Source of the DNA: Cloeon dipterum
Lineage: Eukaryota > Arthropoda > Insecta > Ephemeroptera > Baetidae
Length of the DNA stretch: 64,000 nt
Direction of reading: 5' to 3'
NCBI RefSeq assembly: GCF_949628265.1
Contig: NC_088786.1
Location: 32,199,681-32,263,680, forward strand
Positions within the stretch are counted from its first letter, which is position 1; each line of letters starts with the position of its first letter. The notes beneath the pieces are model-generated. The model worked only from the letters and a program-made list of their open reading frames with translations, ran no database searches and was not told where the DNA came from. Below, in pieces: positions 47,101 to 60,026 of this stretch. Both the position numbers and the translations under genes were made by a program.

Positions 47101-48739
47101 TATTGGTTTCATTGTTTTTCTCATGAATATATCCTACCGAAAAAACACTTTTTCGATTTAAAGATAACATGAAAGTCTATTGTTGTTACGTATAAAAGAA
47201 AAGGAGCAGTGTGCTGCAAAAGGCTAAAATTGACAAGACTTAAAACTTAAAAGATAAAATAAATACATTAAAACGTTTTTTAAATTCCTGTTGATTTCAC
47301 AAATTTGATCCGTGCTGCAACTTAAAAATGCTCATCTTTGAACCGGAGAATCAGCCTCGCTGCGCTCAGTCCGCCTAAGCTATTGCCTTACGCAATGTGA
47401 AGCGTTTGCTATGTGAACCTGACACAAACTCTTCAAAACACAGCGTCAACATCCGCTTCTGTTGTTTGTTTCCAGAGGCTCTGGGAGACACGTGGGAGAC
47501 ACCTAATATTTCCTGCGTAATTCAAAATAAAAAATACGTTCTTGTATATCACAAAGAAACTGAATGCTCGTACATACTAGATTTCCCTTTTACACGTAAT
47601 TTTCTTTTGAATCCAAGAATCTTAAATACAGCGGGGTCCAGATTCATGCGAAGCGCAGACATGTCGTCCGGTGGAATATGGCGCGAAAAAACGGTCACGT
47701 GAAAATGCGCGAAAAGAACCAAGTTTTCGTCAACATTGTGCCAAAATTTGCATTACTTGTACTAATGGTGTATTTTGAATCGTAAAAACAAACTCTTTAC
47801 ACTCGTACGGGTATAAAAAATGGGCTTTTTGCTTCCCACATTCAGACTCCATCTTGGATCTGCGCAGCGGGAACCAATTTTATAGCACATCCAGCTCCCG
47901 CTACTTAAATAGATTATTCCTTCAACCGGCAAACGGTGTTTGTTTGTTATTTTAATACGCATATTGCTCTGCTCGTATTGCCCCCATCCTATTCTTAACT
48001 AAATAAAATAACAGTACCGCATCGAGTGTCAATCAACGTCGGTATGTGTGATGTGCAGCTAGAATTCGGGCCGTTAATGCATGTGACGCAACTTTTTGTT
48101 TGACACCCACGCCTTATGCAGTCTTTTTTGCTCTCACGAACGGCCAACAATGCCTTCTCTAGCCACCGCCGTTGCAGTATCAGTTTCGTTGTCCGCCCGC
48201 CCTTTTGTAGCCATTGTGTGTTTGTGCCTTGATAACTGCTAATTCCGGCCGGTGGCACACAAAGGCCAAACGCAGCACCCATTACACCTGCGGATCTAAT
48301 TTCAGACGCGCAACAAAAGCCAACAACGGCCGAAACTCACCTATATGTTCGATCAGAGACTAAAATATGCCGCAATAATTTTAATAATCTACGCAGCACA
48401 GGAAATAACAAAAGCTATGATGCTATTTTTACTTTAATAATAAATTGCACTTGTTCCACTTCAAGTGCGTATTTTTTATAATTTCATCCTATGTTGAAAT
48501 AAGCCGAAGAAAATTGATACGCAAATAGAAGTTATTATAATATTCAGCGAATTCGCTAACGAGATTCAGCTCAAGTTTGCCTATGATGCAATATACTGTT
48601 GTGTGGGTGTTGATATATTCCTAGAACGGTGGTGAGTTCTGCGATCTGATGTAGCGAAGAACACCTCCAGAGCGGTCGAAACAATAGAAGATGTTGTGAA
48701 GATAGTGGCAGAGCGGCGGGGGTGAATGCGCAGCGGCCG
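44186..48739. other. Shared upstream region of na (minus) and the PTTH-like gene (plus)
   Basis: No coding exon is supported. On the minus strand an acceptor (GCGTTTCAG, exon from 44190) lies just before the na ATG, so na has an untranslated first exon upstream. The GC-rich patch at about 46030-46460 is the likeliest place for its promoter. The remainder is AT-rich with AT dinucleotide and short simple repeats (for example about 44455-44580). Confidence 0.4.
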
Positions 48740-48747
48740 TATAAAAG
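48740..48747 (+). promoter_or_regulatory. TATA box of the PTTH-like gene
   Basis: TATAAAAG lies 38-45 nt upstream of the start codon. A start site near CCACTCG at about 48771 would give a leader of roughly 14 nt. Strong TATA promoters with very short leaders are typical of neuropeptide and hormone genes expressed in few cells. Confidence 0.65.
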
Positions 48748-48784
48748 GATCACTCGCCCCGAACACATCCACTCGTCGCCCGCA

Positions 48785-50188
48785 ATGATCTTGATCAAGG
48801 TTCGCAGCCCTGCTGCAATCTCCGCCGATTTTTTAATCACTCTCTTCGATTGCAGTTGCTGCCGTTGTGGCTGACGTTGTCGCTGATGACGGCCGCCACG
48901 CGACCTGAGCGGCGCCGCAGGGACGTTTTCAACCGGGCCATCAGGTGGGAATCACCTTTCGAGTTGCAGTAAGTAGAGTAAATAAAATCTGATAACAGTC
49001 TCTCGTTTTAATTGGTTTTTTGTTCAATCCAGTTACCCTTCATAACAAGTCAACACATAAATTAAATTGAAATTAAAAAAATCTTATTTTTGAGAGATTA
49101 TAATTAAAGAGGTAGCAAAAAGATAAACTCTATGCCTTTGATGTGTTAATTATGTCTGTGGATTACTTTCTGTATGGAGATTTTAACTTACAGTCTTGAT
49201 TAAATGATTTTTTTTAGATAAAGGGTTTTGGTCATAATATGAAATTATCGAAATTATGTAAAAGCATTCTTCAGTGTAAATAAATAACAAAGCCCTCGTT
49301 GATTTCAGAGTTTTTTTAATTAAACTAAGCCAGATCTCTGCAGGAGAGGAATCAAAATTTGCCAAGAAAAAAAGTCGAGAGCTATGTATCATTTTTGGAG
49401 AAAATTTTAATTTGAACGGTAGTAAGGTCCTCTTTTGATTATTGCACATCGTAGAAAAAATTGTATCAACTGCTTATTTTAGAAAACGATTTTAATAATT
49501 TTCAATTGTTGCCATGTATCAATTAATTCACTTTAAACATTGCAGTTCCCTGTGGCAGCGGCGATTTCCAGTACCTTCTCACGCTGAAATACAAATTCGA
49601 ATGTTGCAAAAAATCGCTCCACGATTGATGCTAAATTTTAACCCTTTTTCGGAGGTTACTGGCAATCGCCGGAGCTGCAGAAAATTATTAAAAACAATTA
49701 TTAATAGCTTGAGAAAAGCACAGAAATAACTGATTCTAAATATAGGAACTAACTACTATTTTGCAAAAAATGAAATTTCAGTTAAAATAAACACGCATTT
49801 TCTGTTTGTGTGCAGGCGACACAGGATGTGGCCAAAGCGGTCCCTTGGACATTACAGTCGTTGCTCGTGCGCAGAGGTGGAGGGAACGGAGGACCTGGGT
49901 CCCAGCTACTGGCCGCGCAAGGTGTACTCGCGCAAGTGCGCCAGCAACGAAGCGTCTTCGGACTTCACGATGAGTGGCAGATGCGAGCCCGACGGCGAGG
50001 ATATCAGCGGGGTGGAATGTCATCAGCGCACGCACCCGATCAAGGTGTTGCGCAGGCGGGAGCCGAATGAACAGACGCAGAGCAGTAACACCATCCCGCC
50101 AGAGCTGCAGGAGGGGTGGGTATTTGTGGAAAAAAAAATCAACACCGCGTGCGAGATGATCCGCTACAGTGACAGACCAACTCGCTAG
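48785..50188 (+). CDS. Ptth: Prothoracicotropic hormone-like cystine-knot protein (PTTH/Trunk family, Torso ligand)
   Basis: PTTH is a brain neurohormone that activates the Torso receptor tyrosine kinase on the prothoracic gland and triggers ecdysone release; Trunk is its embryonic relative. Three exons: 48785-48799, 48856-48968 and 49816-50188, giving 166 aa. Residues 1-20 are a signal peptide. RRRR (24-27) and KR (50-51) are likely prohormone-convertase sites, and the second leaves a mature chain starting SLGHYSRCSC. The domain shows CSC (59, 61), DLGPSYWPRKVYSRKC (to 84), Cys99, Cys111, IKVLRRRE, IPPELQEGWVF and Cys155. Spacing fits PTTH better than Trunk because of the CxC opening and the LRRRE..PPEL..W block. 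The family usually ends in CxC, but here it reads CEM, so only six cysteines remain. The propeptide is unusually short. The intron after five codons is 56 nt and must be spliced, because the unspliced frame stops. Confidence 0.72.
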
Positions 50189-51183
50189 TTGGAATCACGA
50201 GCGAGCCCCCGATGACGACGACTGCGATCAGATTGACCACCGTATAGTCAAAGTTTAGATCACTGTTATACATTTCCCTGTAAACATGCATTCTTTCAAA
50301 CGCGCCGCTTCTCTTGTACTTGAACTGCATTGGAAATTCTTGTATTCGTAAAGGTTTTAATGTTGCAAGGTCTTGGCTCAGGGACCTCTAATTTGCCTGC
50401 TGACGGTCAAAATGGCGTCGACACAGAGGCACAACTGTACGTTTTTTGACCTTCAGTTCTTTTTGGTGCCAATTTTTATGATCAATTTACTCCACATTTT
50501 TGTCGAATTGTCGGTCTCTGATCCGCCCACCCTTATTGTCACGACTTGGAAATCATTTGAGGCTGGTGTTCTTTCGAATCGACGGATTTTGCTTTTCGTA
50601 ATTTAAAGTAGAAACGACTGACTGAAAAGATTTTTTTGAAATGAAGACTGTCCGGCTGCAGCACGCATGATCATACACGAATTCCACCAAGAACATTTGG
50701 ATTCAGACAAGCGGAAAGTTTTGGCAGATTGTGATACTAAACTGTAAGAATAGAGGCTAGGTAAAAAGTTTATTTGACCGAGTGATAGCTTTCTCATTTT
50801 TATTTAATTTCTCTGCTGATCTCACTACAGAACGTAAGAAATGTAAACACCAAAAATACATTAAAACTGGGTTGCTATAACGACGTAAGCCGCGCGTTTC
50901 AAAAGAAATTTCCCTCTATGCTTGACACAACGTGTCCATCTTCCTTATTATATAATAAGTGTCAAAAAACCTTAATGTACGATCTTGAACAGATTTACAC
51001 CCATACCCACAGAGAACGAAAGACATGAAAACAAGTAGAGAATCCAGGAGAAAGATGACCTTCCTTTCTGCTTGTGTTTAATAGCTGCCAAATTTTTTCC
51101 TGTTCTGATATATATACCGACGAAATCACACACATTTCAGTTGTAATAATATTGTGCTTGCTCCGTTGTTTCGATAGAATAAA
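50189..51183 (+). other. Probable 3' UTR/flank of the PTTH-like gene
   Basis: AT-rich and without coding signal. The first clear AATAAA on this strand is at 51178-51183, about 1 kb after the stop, so the true end may use a weaker signal earlier. Confidence 0.3.
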
Positions 51184-51377
51184 TGATTGCCGTGTCGCAT
51201 TATTCCTGCAATTAAAAACTGACTGTCAAGAGTTATTTTACCAATAAAACAAAACGTTGCAAGTACGCCAGAGTGTGAGAAATTTCAGAAACACATACAA
51301 TGCAAAAGACGCTAAGGGAAAACTCGAGTCACTCTCGTGCGCACGCGGACAAAGTATACACATACACATAAACCAGT

Positions 51378-51587
51378 TTGCTGCGCCGTTTTTTCCTCGA
51401 GCTCTTTCTTGATTTCAGCGCGATTATCAAATTCAAACGTCATCAATCAGAGATGAAATTCACATGCCATTTACAGCATGCGAGCCGCGAGAGTAGGAAA
51501 AGGAAGCAGCGGCTGCTGCGGCTGCTGCTGCTGCTGCGGCGGCGGCGGCAGAGTCGTGTCATGCATGTGTATGTGCTCAGGCAGCAG
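51378..51587 (+). other. Possible untranslated exon ending in a perfect donor
   Basis: GC-rich, CTG/CGG-repeat-bearing sequence (51511-51550) ends in CAG followed by GTAAGTA at 51588, an ideal U1 match. This could be a 5' exon of a plus-strand gene, perhaps the one whose signal-peptide exon is at 62890. The open frame through it is Arg/Leu low complexity from the repeat and is not taken as protein. Confidence 0.25.
51511..51550. repeat. (CTG)n / (CGG)n trinucleotide run
   Basis: Interrupted CTG units run directly into CGG units. Confidence 0.85.
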
Positions 51588-51593
51588 GTAAGT

Positions 51594-54500
51594 ACTGTAC
51601 CGCAATTGCATCTCAAGCGTACGCTGGCTAACTGGCTACCTGGAATTTCAAATGTTGTGCAAAAAGCCGGCGGTGCAGTTATGGCCAGCTTGAATTTGAC
51701 CCGGGAGGAAATGCACTCGCTCAGGCGGCGCGACGGGGCATTGACAGACGCACGCATTATTTCTCACCACCGAACCGAATTCTTCCTCATCAGCTCCGTA
51801 ATTGATGCTGCTTTTTATCTTTCTCTGGACTGAGAGAGAGAGAGACAGAGAGAGGTTTTAAAAAAATTAGGTGGTTTTGTTTGTTGCCGAGGAAAAGAGA
51901 TCCTGCTCGGGATTTATGTTGTTTTGGTCGCTTGGTCAACAGTATTTCACGAGACGACCTGCAGCAGCTCCTCGAGATTAATGGTGCGTGCAAGTAATAC
52001 GCGTTTGTTCGAGCCGCTTTTTTAACCTGCGACGGCCGCTCTCAGGTGTTTTCGAGAACGAAATTATGCTGCGGCAGAAGTCCTGCTTCCTACTTATGAT
52101 TTGATTTGTGTCTCTGTACCAGGAAACAAATTATCTGATGCTTTTTATACGATTTACTGTTGCAGCCTGTGAACTTTCCACAAGAATGATTTTGGTGGTT
52201 TTGATCTAAAGGTAAACCAAAAAGGATCATTATTTAATAGTAAAAAATTAGATACATAGACAAAGACTTCATCGCTTGTTTTTAACTCAGAAGGAAATCT
52301 CAGAAAAAATGTTGTATAAAATGGAGACAACAGGACGGAAAACAAAATACTGCTACATTGGATTCATTCAGCAATATAAATGAACATTTCTCCCGAGTTT
52401 TTGTGTTACGTGAGACAAGACAATAGTAATAGATGATCAAATTTTGCGGTACCTCCATTTCTATCTTTTGGTGCCTTCTTTATCAAACCAAGTCATTGTT
52501 AAAAAATCAATGTAGAGTGTTTTGTTGTATTCATCACTAACACACTGTAATGATGAAAAATGACTTATTATGGTAACATCAATTTTTTGGAATGGAAAAA
52601 CTATTACCTTTTCAATAAACGTCAGCTAACAAGTCAAAGCCCTATAATATACGTTTAGGAAACAACTGGAGAAATAATTTTTAGTATATTTGGTTTTACG
52701 AAATGTCTTGATGTTAAATACTGGTTACAGGAAATATTATTTTATTTTAAAACAATGTTCTAACTTTACCAAAAGGGGTAATTCTCATTCAGATTGCTTA
52801 TCTTTTATTTTTGTTAAGCTGATAAACAGGGCCACAGATGCAGGGAAAATCTAACAGCGTTGACTTTTAAATAGAAAAAAATCATGTCATTATTTTAGAG
52901 GCACGATTTTTAACACTCCGTGGACAGCTTTGGAGCATGTTTAAAGTGGATTGATCCGGTGCAACAATTGAAGGATATTGGAAATTTTGGCTATATACAA
53001 GAAGTTAGTCGCAATAACCAAAGGAGGAGGAACTTGCTACAATTCAAATTTGACCGATTTTCTCCCATATTTCTTGACCGATTTCTGTTCCTTTTTCGCC
53101 AAGATTTTTCCAACAATATATTGTGACAATTTTTAGGAAAACTCTTTTTGTTATTAAAAAAATAAGATTTCAAGTAAGGAGACAGTCCTCCCCGTTTTAA
53201 AACTTTACAGCCACTTTTCTAAATAAATTTCTAGCTCAATTTTGGCTTTAACTGAATTCTTTGGGGAATTAGTTTATGCATTCCATACATTTTCGGGGTT
53301 TTACCCCATCAGTCCTTTTTAAAAACTTAAACATAGCATTTTAGCTTGTCAGCTAACAGTGCTTTAACCCCAGCCAGCAGGATCTCATAATAATTGCGTG
53401 TTTGGCTTCTTTCCTGCAGTCTAAAGATTTCCCTTTTCTTGCGGTCGTGAAAGTATATTATGCACGGCGGGCCAACAATGCACGCACACTGTATCGCTGG
53501 GCGTAGGTCAACAATGGGCCGGCTTCAGAAAGTGAGCAAGTGGGCTAATGAGCCGATCCCGGCTCTGAATGGAGAAACAATGGGGGGAACGGGGTCGGCG
53601 CGGGCGAGGGAGGGCCCCTTTGGGCCCGGCCGCGTCACAGAATGGAGAGAAGAAGAGGAGGACGATTTGTTGGTTCGATTGTTGTGCTCGGCTGAGTGGA
53701 TTGTTCCGTTAATGGCCCTGGGCGGTGCGCGGCGGCCGGCTCACACTCGGGCAAACACACACACACACACACAAACACGCCTGGCCCTAGCCTCGTCGTC
53801 TAACGCAGATCAAAAGACTTTTCTTTATTTCATTTTCCAAAAACACATGCCTTTGGACCGCGCATTGTTGGTTGGTACAATCCCACTCACGCGGCATTAA
53901 ATTCGCCAAAATATTTGGGCGTAAGTTGTTTCGCCAGACTCGCGAGGGGGCGTGAGAAAATTTTTACAAGAAGTCCGCAAGTAGCAATCTACTGTCTTTG
54001 AATCAAACGCTTGATGTTATCCTAAGACAGCTTGTAGCTCGGCCGTGCACGCGTCTCTCGTTGGCTAATTTAGATTTGAACGAAAGACAATTATAAAATA
54101 AAGGATTTTTCAGATCTACCCCAAAAACATTGGATAATAAGAATTTTGAATCGGGTTAGCCGGAATGTGATTTACTTAGTTAGATAGGATCCCCCAGCCT
54201 CATCTCGTAAAAAGAATAAATGCAAAATAAAACATTCTTGAGGGTTGATTTGAAGCCAAAAAGGAAAAAGGATGAGAACCGTTATAGGAAAGTGGCTGCA
54301 ACATATATAAACATAAAGCTTTTCAAATGGTAAGCACTGTTTCATTCAAGCGGTGAACACTGTCTCCTTATTTAAAATTGTTATTTATTTCCCAAGAAGG
54401 GGAATTTGGACTGCAATTCAACTGTTACTCGGTTCTGATTTCATCGTTGAACATCTTAGAGATAAAACTATTGCTAAATTCCACAAACATCAATCTCAGT

Positions 54501-56501
54501 TAAAATAATTACGATAGCCATTATGCAAAATATGCTTGATTTTCGGTATGCTTTTAGCTCCACTTTAACGTAAAACGAAATAAAAACAAACTACACATTC
54601 GTGTTAACCATCTCTTCAATCATAATACAAATTGTATCTCAAATTCTATGATTTTTTATCTTAGTAGAAAATGTAATTAGCGTTAGTTGAATTATGTAAA
54701 GCGACAACGGCAAAAAATGTAAAATTCTGTCCTTCCCACAAATTAAATTTTGCTGAGTTGTATACGAAAATTTCGATAAATGCAGACAATTTCCTCCTTA
54801 CATAAAAATATCCTTTTTATGACGTATTCAAGTTTTACTCATCCTCATCTTACTGTTTATTTCATATCCTGGATGATCCATTCATAAGCCGTGTGCGAGC
54901 ATGGCATAAAAAATAAATAATATTAGCTAACTCTTTGCAATCGGGCTCGTCTTACTACACGTGCTTTGAGCTTGCGATCGTGCTGTTTTCCCGCAAGTCG
55001 CGTCTCGGCTTTTTTTTATGCACAGAAAATGAGAAGAGACGCTGAATATGAATGCAGAGGAATAAAGTATGAAGGAGCGCGCGCCGTAAACTGGCTTAAG
55101 TTGTCGTAAATGTGTTTTGCTACACGCGGGTACTCGCGCGCGGCGCCGTTTTTTGCGCAAATGCCACCAAAATTTATTGGTTTTTAAACGAATAAATTTG
55201 GAACCTGTTTACTACGTCCACCGCGCGCATTCATACCTTCGCTCTGCCGCTGCCTTGTCTCTGCAGACGCAAAATTTACTTTAATCGGCAACAAAATGAG
55301 TAAGAAGAGCCGCTGGGTGGATTTCCCTCCTCATTGTCAGAAAAAGGTGTGCGTCTCTCTCAATCGTAAATTTCCTTCCTCATTCACGTTGGAATCCATT
55401 CTCATTCCTTGCAATAAGGTTAAAGGGGATCTTATTACGAAACGCGCCGCGGAAATGGGGTCGATAAGTGTTAATTGGCTTTTAGAATCTGAGTGAGTGA
55501 GTTCGTTGTTCCACAAGTGGCGAGAGCTTCGAGATTCGCGGGTGAGTCATTGGAAGAAGGAAGGACACACACGGAACTGCTATGAGATCTTGTGAAAAAG
55601 GAGCTCTCTTCAATTAGCACATTGTTAGACGACACCAGACGACGTAAAAAGTGTTTGTTTTGCTCCAGCGTGCAGAAAAAACATTAGACGACTCTCTTCG
55701 TGTGCCACGGTTAACTCCCATATATGCGAGTTTTCACTCTTCGTGCGCATTGAAAGCCACTTGAAACGAATTCACCGAATGTCGCGTTGGGTAAATCAAA
55801 TTGGGCGTTCAAACTGACCTGTTTTTCTGTTGATAACTCACAGGGCGCATGCCATACTAAAAAAATCCTTGTAAAAAGAGTTCTAGGTTTCTCCTAATAT
55901 GAATTTGATTTGTCTTTAATTTTAGAAACTATATTATTTCAAATTATACAGTAAATGGTCATCATTCAAAATCCATGTTCTCTCATTTCACATATTCTTT
56001 ACATTTAATTCTTATAAACTCTTTGGTGATCAAGATCTCCATCAGTTCTTCTGGTAAAAGGAGTTGTATAGTTTTAATCCATCACTAAAAAGAGATTTAT
56101 CTCCAAATTTACTCTTTGTTTGGCTAATATAATTTAATTGCGGAATTAGTGGATCCAAAACTGTGCGCCTTTTTTCGTTGCATGCATTTAGTATGGCAAC
56201 CAGACATGTCAGAAAGTATTATTAATGAGAACTATAGCGTGGACCAGATTTTCCCGATAGACATATTTTTACAAGATTGGCTTGTCATGGCTATCACTTT
56301 GTTTTCTGCAGTAATGCAACGTTTCATTACGAACCTAATAACAATTTTAGATGTAATTTCTATGGTGAGACATGTGAAAAATATCCTATTCAAAAGTGTA
56401 CGGCAAGAAGATTAACTTTAAGAGAAGCAAAAAGCATAAAAATATGTAAAATTTAACAAATTTTAGATTATTTGCACCCATATCTGCATATTTAATAAAA
56501 T
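51594..56501. other. Non-coding stretch
   Basis: Mostly AT-rich (52.1-53.4 and 54.0-54.9 kb). A GC-rich island at about 53450-53800 contains an (AC)n run near 53755, and a smaller GC-rich patch lies at about 54.9-55.3 kb. Several open frames of 60-150 codons are present but show no domain, no consistent splice context and no coding-like composition. I see no gene here. Confidence 0.35.
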
Positions 56502-56700
56502 TGTTATTATTATTTTTTTTTTTGCTCTTTTTATCCCTGTCCGAGGACCGGAGGACCGGGAAGGGCGCGCACTGCACTAGCACGAATGCTGAAACCCGGG
56601 TCCCAAGAACACCGCGAACGGATAACATGGGCGCACCAGGCCGCACAGGGACCCAGCCCACTCAAGGGCCACTTGCCTCCGCACCGAGGACTGCATTGAA
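56502..56700 (-). mobile_element. Candidate retroposed fragment with A-tail (minus orientation)
   Basis: A sharply bounded GC-rich block (56524-56700) sits in very AT-rich DNA. On the minus strand it ends in A11 followed by TAA repeats (plus strand (TTA)n at 56502-56512, then T11 at 56513-56523). An abrupt composition change with a terminal A-tail is the usual look of a 5'-truncated LINE, SINE or processed transcript. I do not recognise the body and see no clear target duplication. Confidence 0.4.
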
Positions 56701-56704
56701 ACGC

Positions 56705-59700
56705 TAGATATTTGTCCCGTGAAGCCAAATCACGCATGCTGGAAAGGTGCAAAATTATTTGGCTGGTATAAAAATTGCTGCCAATTCGAGTTACATTACG
56801 AAACGCTCAAGTCGAGTTTCCTTTGAAAGATATTTTTATTTTTTAACCAATACACTAAACTTAATGTAATTTTTCCTCAATTTTTAGCCGGTTTAGCATA
56901 TCAAACATTTGTTCTGCGAGTCATTTTGCAAGTTCAAATTTTTATTAAAATATAAAAATCTCAATTCGATTCGATAAAATTTATTCCATCCGTCCAAACA
57001 AGAAGGCATAAATAAAATGACGAACTTTTACAGCGAGGAATTTCCGAATTTTTCTTCCAGTTAATTTAAGGTTGCCGCCCTCTGACGGTCAAGGGCTCGC
57101 TCATTCTTCATTACCTGAAGAAAAAGAAAGAAATAAAAGTCAATACATATTTCCAGTAGAACGACACGAGGCACTCTTTCTTGACGTGTCATGGAGAGCA
57201 AAGATAAGTGCATGGAAGTAAACCACAAATAAGTCGGCAAGCAAGCAATGAGAAAGCAAAATAATCGAGTTAATGAGCACGAAGCGAGCTACATGTGCAG
57301 ATTTCGTTGCCACTTTTATTTGTGAGGAAGCGAGCAGAGCACACACACGTGTTTCGCCAATTAATCTGCTTTTCTCATCTGTTTGCCGGGCCGAGCCACA
57401 CACGCGCGCGCACCAAAAGCAAATGCAGGCGGGCGCGCGCGAGAGACTAGAGTGTTAATTAAAAATAATGATAGCACAGAGTGTCAGCGATTAAGTGTGA
57501 CAGCATTACATACATTAGTTGCGCCTTCAGTCTCGTCGAGGCGGTGGCGGCGGCGGCGGCGATGACGTGAAATTTACGCACATACAGAAGACGTTCGTTT
57601 TGATTTTCAAATAACTGTTAACACGTGAGTGCAAAATGATCAAATTACATGAGAGAATTTGCACCATTAATTCGCCCTGCGTGGGTTAGGTTTGGTCAAA
57701 TTGTAGGTTTCGATTGATACGATCCGAGATCAAATAGGGCGGCAGTGTTTTATGACCTGAAGGCTTTGAAAGGTCTTTGATACACAAATTGTAGGCCGCT
57801 AGCTGTGAAATAAAAAAAAAACAACACGGCTTGCTATTAATGGAGCATCATTAGAGGCCAAGATTTCTTCCCTTCGTTATTTCTCAAATCCTTTTTGGAC
57901 GTGAATAAAAATCGGGCTGTAAATTTATTGTTTTCCAGAAGAGGATTTTACAATGGGAATGAATAACATAAATATGCTTTAATACTTTTCCATTGTTTTA
58001 TAAAAATTATCTATTATACTACTCTTTCTTTTTTCTGTTCTTTAAAATCTATTAGAATTGCTTTTTTGATTAATTAATTCTCTAGTTTTATAATTAAAAC
58101 GATTCTGATTAGAACGCAAAATGAAATTTTCCCTTCTTGAATAATTCTTGTGTTAAAGCAAGAATTAAGCTTTTCAGAGGATAGCATTCTGAGTTTTTGA
58201 ATGTTTGTGAGGAAACGGTTTAATCACAGGGAGGACGAGTGACGGGGTTGAAAAGATTTCGTTAATCTTCACTCATTTTCCTCTTTTCGATTTTTTCAGC
58301 AATGATATCAATCGGACGTTTTTGACGATCGCTGATTCAAAATTCTCTGCTATGAATTTTGCTTTCGAGGTTTGATGAGGCCTGCAGGGCCGATCGTGGT
58401 ATTTAATTTTTTCATTTCAAAATTTCATGCTATCATCTTACCATCCTGAGTAAATCTGCGCAGAACATACAATTAGCTAATCGTTAAATGTTAAATTTAG
58501 TAGAACAAATTCTCTGATAAAAAATTAAACTATATACATTTTTGGAAGGTTTGAGCATCAATAAAATTATTTTATGTATCTCATCGTGACTGGTATTTTT
58601 TTACTCCTACAACCTTTTTTTTATATTAAATCGCTTCCAACTTGAAATTGTTAAATTGTGTATACACAAGAACCGCTCTTTTACAACGTATCTTGAATAA
58701 CATTATATTTTTTAGTACTTTTTTTGTTCCTTTGCATATCTGTTCCACCGCATATGTGTAGGAGTTTATCCAATTTAATGCGCAGACAAAATGCATAGTA
58801 ATTCATTGCTGCTCGCCAGGTGTCGAGCTGCGAACGAAAGGACAAAGTTGTGAATAAATGCAGCATATTATTGTCAGGGAAATTAATTGTCACACGAATT
58901 ACACTTCTTATGTATTCTTTTTGTCCTGCATGTGCTAGATACATTGTGCGACAAAGTAAAGAAATATAACAGATGGTGCGCTTCTTGGAGTCGAAGAAAA
59001 AAGGGACGGTTCCATCATTTCCTTGTTTTTCTCAAATCCGCTGACTAATTACCTACTAATTCGCATTGGAGGGAAAACTGTGACTGTGCGCATTTGCCTT
59101 AATTGAATGCAGCACACAACTGTTACACGCCGCGCAGTCTCGAATTAGGCAGATTATACTATTCGCGCATACACGCAAAACGAATTACACTTTACCGAAA
59201 TATCACACCTGCTGCAGATGCTGAGGAATGAAGGATTGCATATTAGTTAATTGGCTCGCTCGCACGGGAATTTAAATTGAGATTTGTGTTGCGTGATGAA
59301 CATGAATTCGAAGAGCAGACGAGCCACATTGCGTGCCGTTCTACAGCTTTGTTTCATTTCGTCATTAATAGCTTGTTGGCATCTGTCGCGGAGCGAAGCG
59401 AAAGAAAAATTTGGCCCGAAAATTCACCAAGCCTCCTGAGTGAGCGAAACTAGGCTCGGTTTTGTTGGTTTTACGGCTGCGTGCTGCTTGATGAATCGGG
59501 ATTTTAGCCCGCTAAATGCTCTCACCATTGTTTTGTTCTTTTCCTTTGTCATCGAGACGTAGAACTTAATTAGTAGAATCTCTGTAAACAACTCTTTTTA
59601 CAACTCATTTTGCTAGTTTCCACGTAAAAAATCATCATTATAGAGATGTTCACTATAAAGTTTGTGTTGTTGCAATTTTGTGACACCTGTGCACCGATCG

Positions 59701-60026
59701 AAAAATGGACCTCTGGTTCACACGCTGCTAGCAGACTTATAATTAAATTTGTTTGTAGTGTCATTTCATAAATGCTCAACACATTTTAATGCTGCTTAAT
59801 CACTTATTCATGTGAAAGTGGCACAAAACGTAGGAGTAATGTCAAATGAATTAATTAAGAACAATTAATTGTTTCTCATCTTTAATATACACTTCCTTAA
59901 TTCTCAATTACTTTTTGCTAGTTATTTTTTGCATCGGATTTTTTCTTCGATCGTCACAAAATTCTGGCTTTTTTATCTAGCTCGATTTTTAAAATGCTGA
60001 AATTTACTCAAAAAATAAATAAAATA
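56705..60026. other. Non-coding AT-rich stretch
   Basis: No supported exon. It holds a GC-rich patch with a (CGG)n run at 57542-57561 near 57.4-57.6 kb, and otherwise AT-rich DNA with short simple repeats. Confidence 0.35.

Noticed and set aside
49546-49654. Possible extra exon inside the PTTH-like gene's second intron, with an acceptor at 49541-49545 and a donor at 49655
   Set aside because: It would join exon 2 in frame but leaves phase 0, while the last exon needs phase 2. Using it would put the cystine-knot exon out of frame, and no alternative donor within it fixes this.
53460-53900. 146-codon plus-strand open frame in a GC-rich island
   Set aside because: It includes an AC repeat translated as His/Thr, has no domain, and the composition explains the lack of stops.
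55296-55496. 66-codon open frame beginning MSKKSRWVDFPPH after a TCTCTGCAG acceptor-like site
   Set aside because: The acceptor is attractive, but the frame has no recognisable similarity and no matching upstream or downstream exon.
56149-56415. 88-codon AT-rich open frame with a hydrophobic middle
   Set aside because: No acceptor or signal-peptide start, no known motif, and base composition equal to the surrounding spacer.
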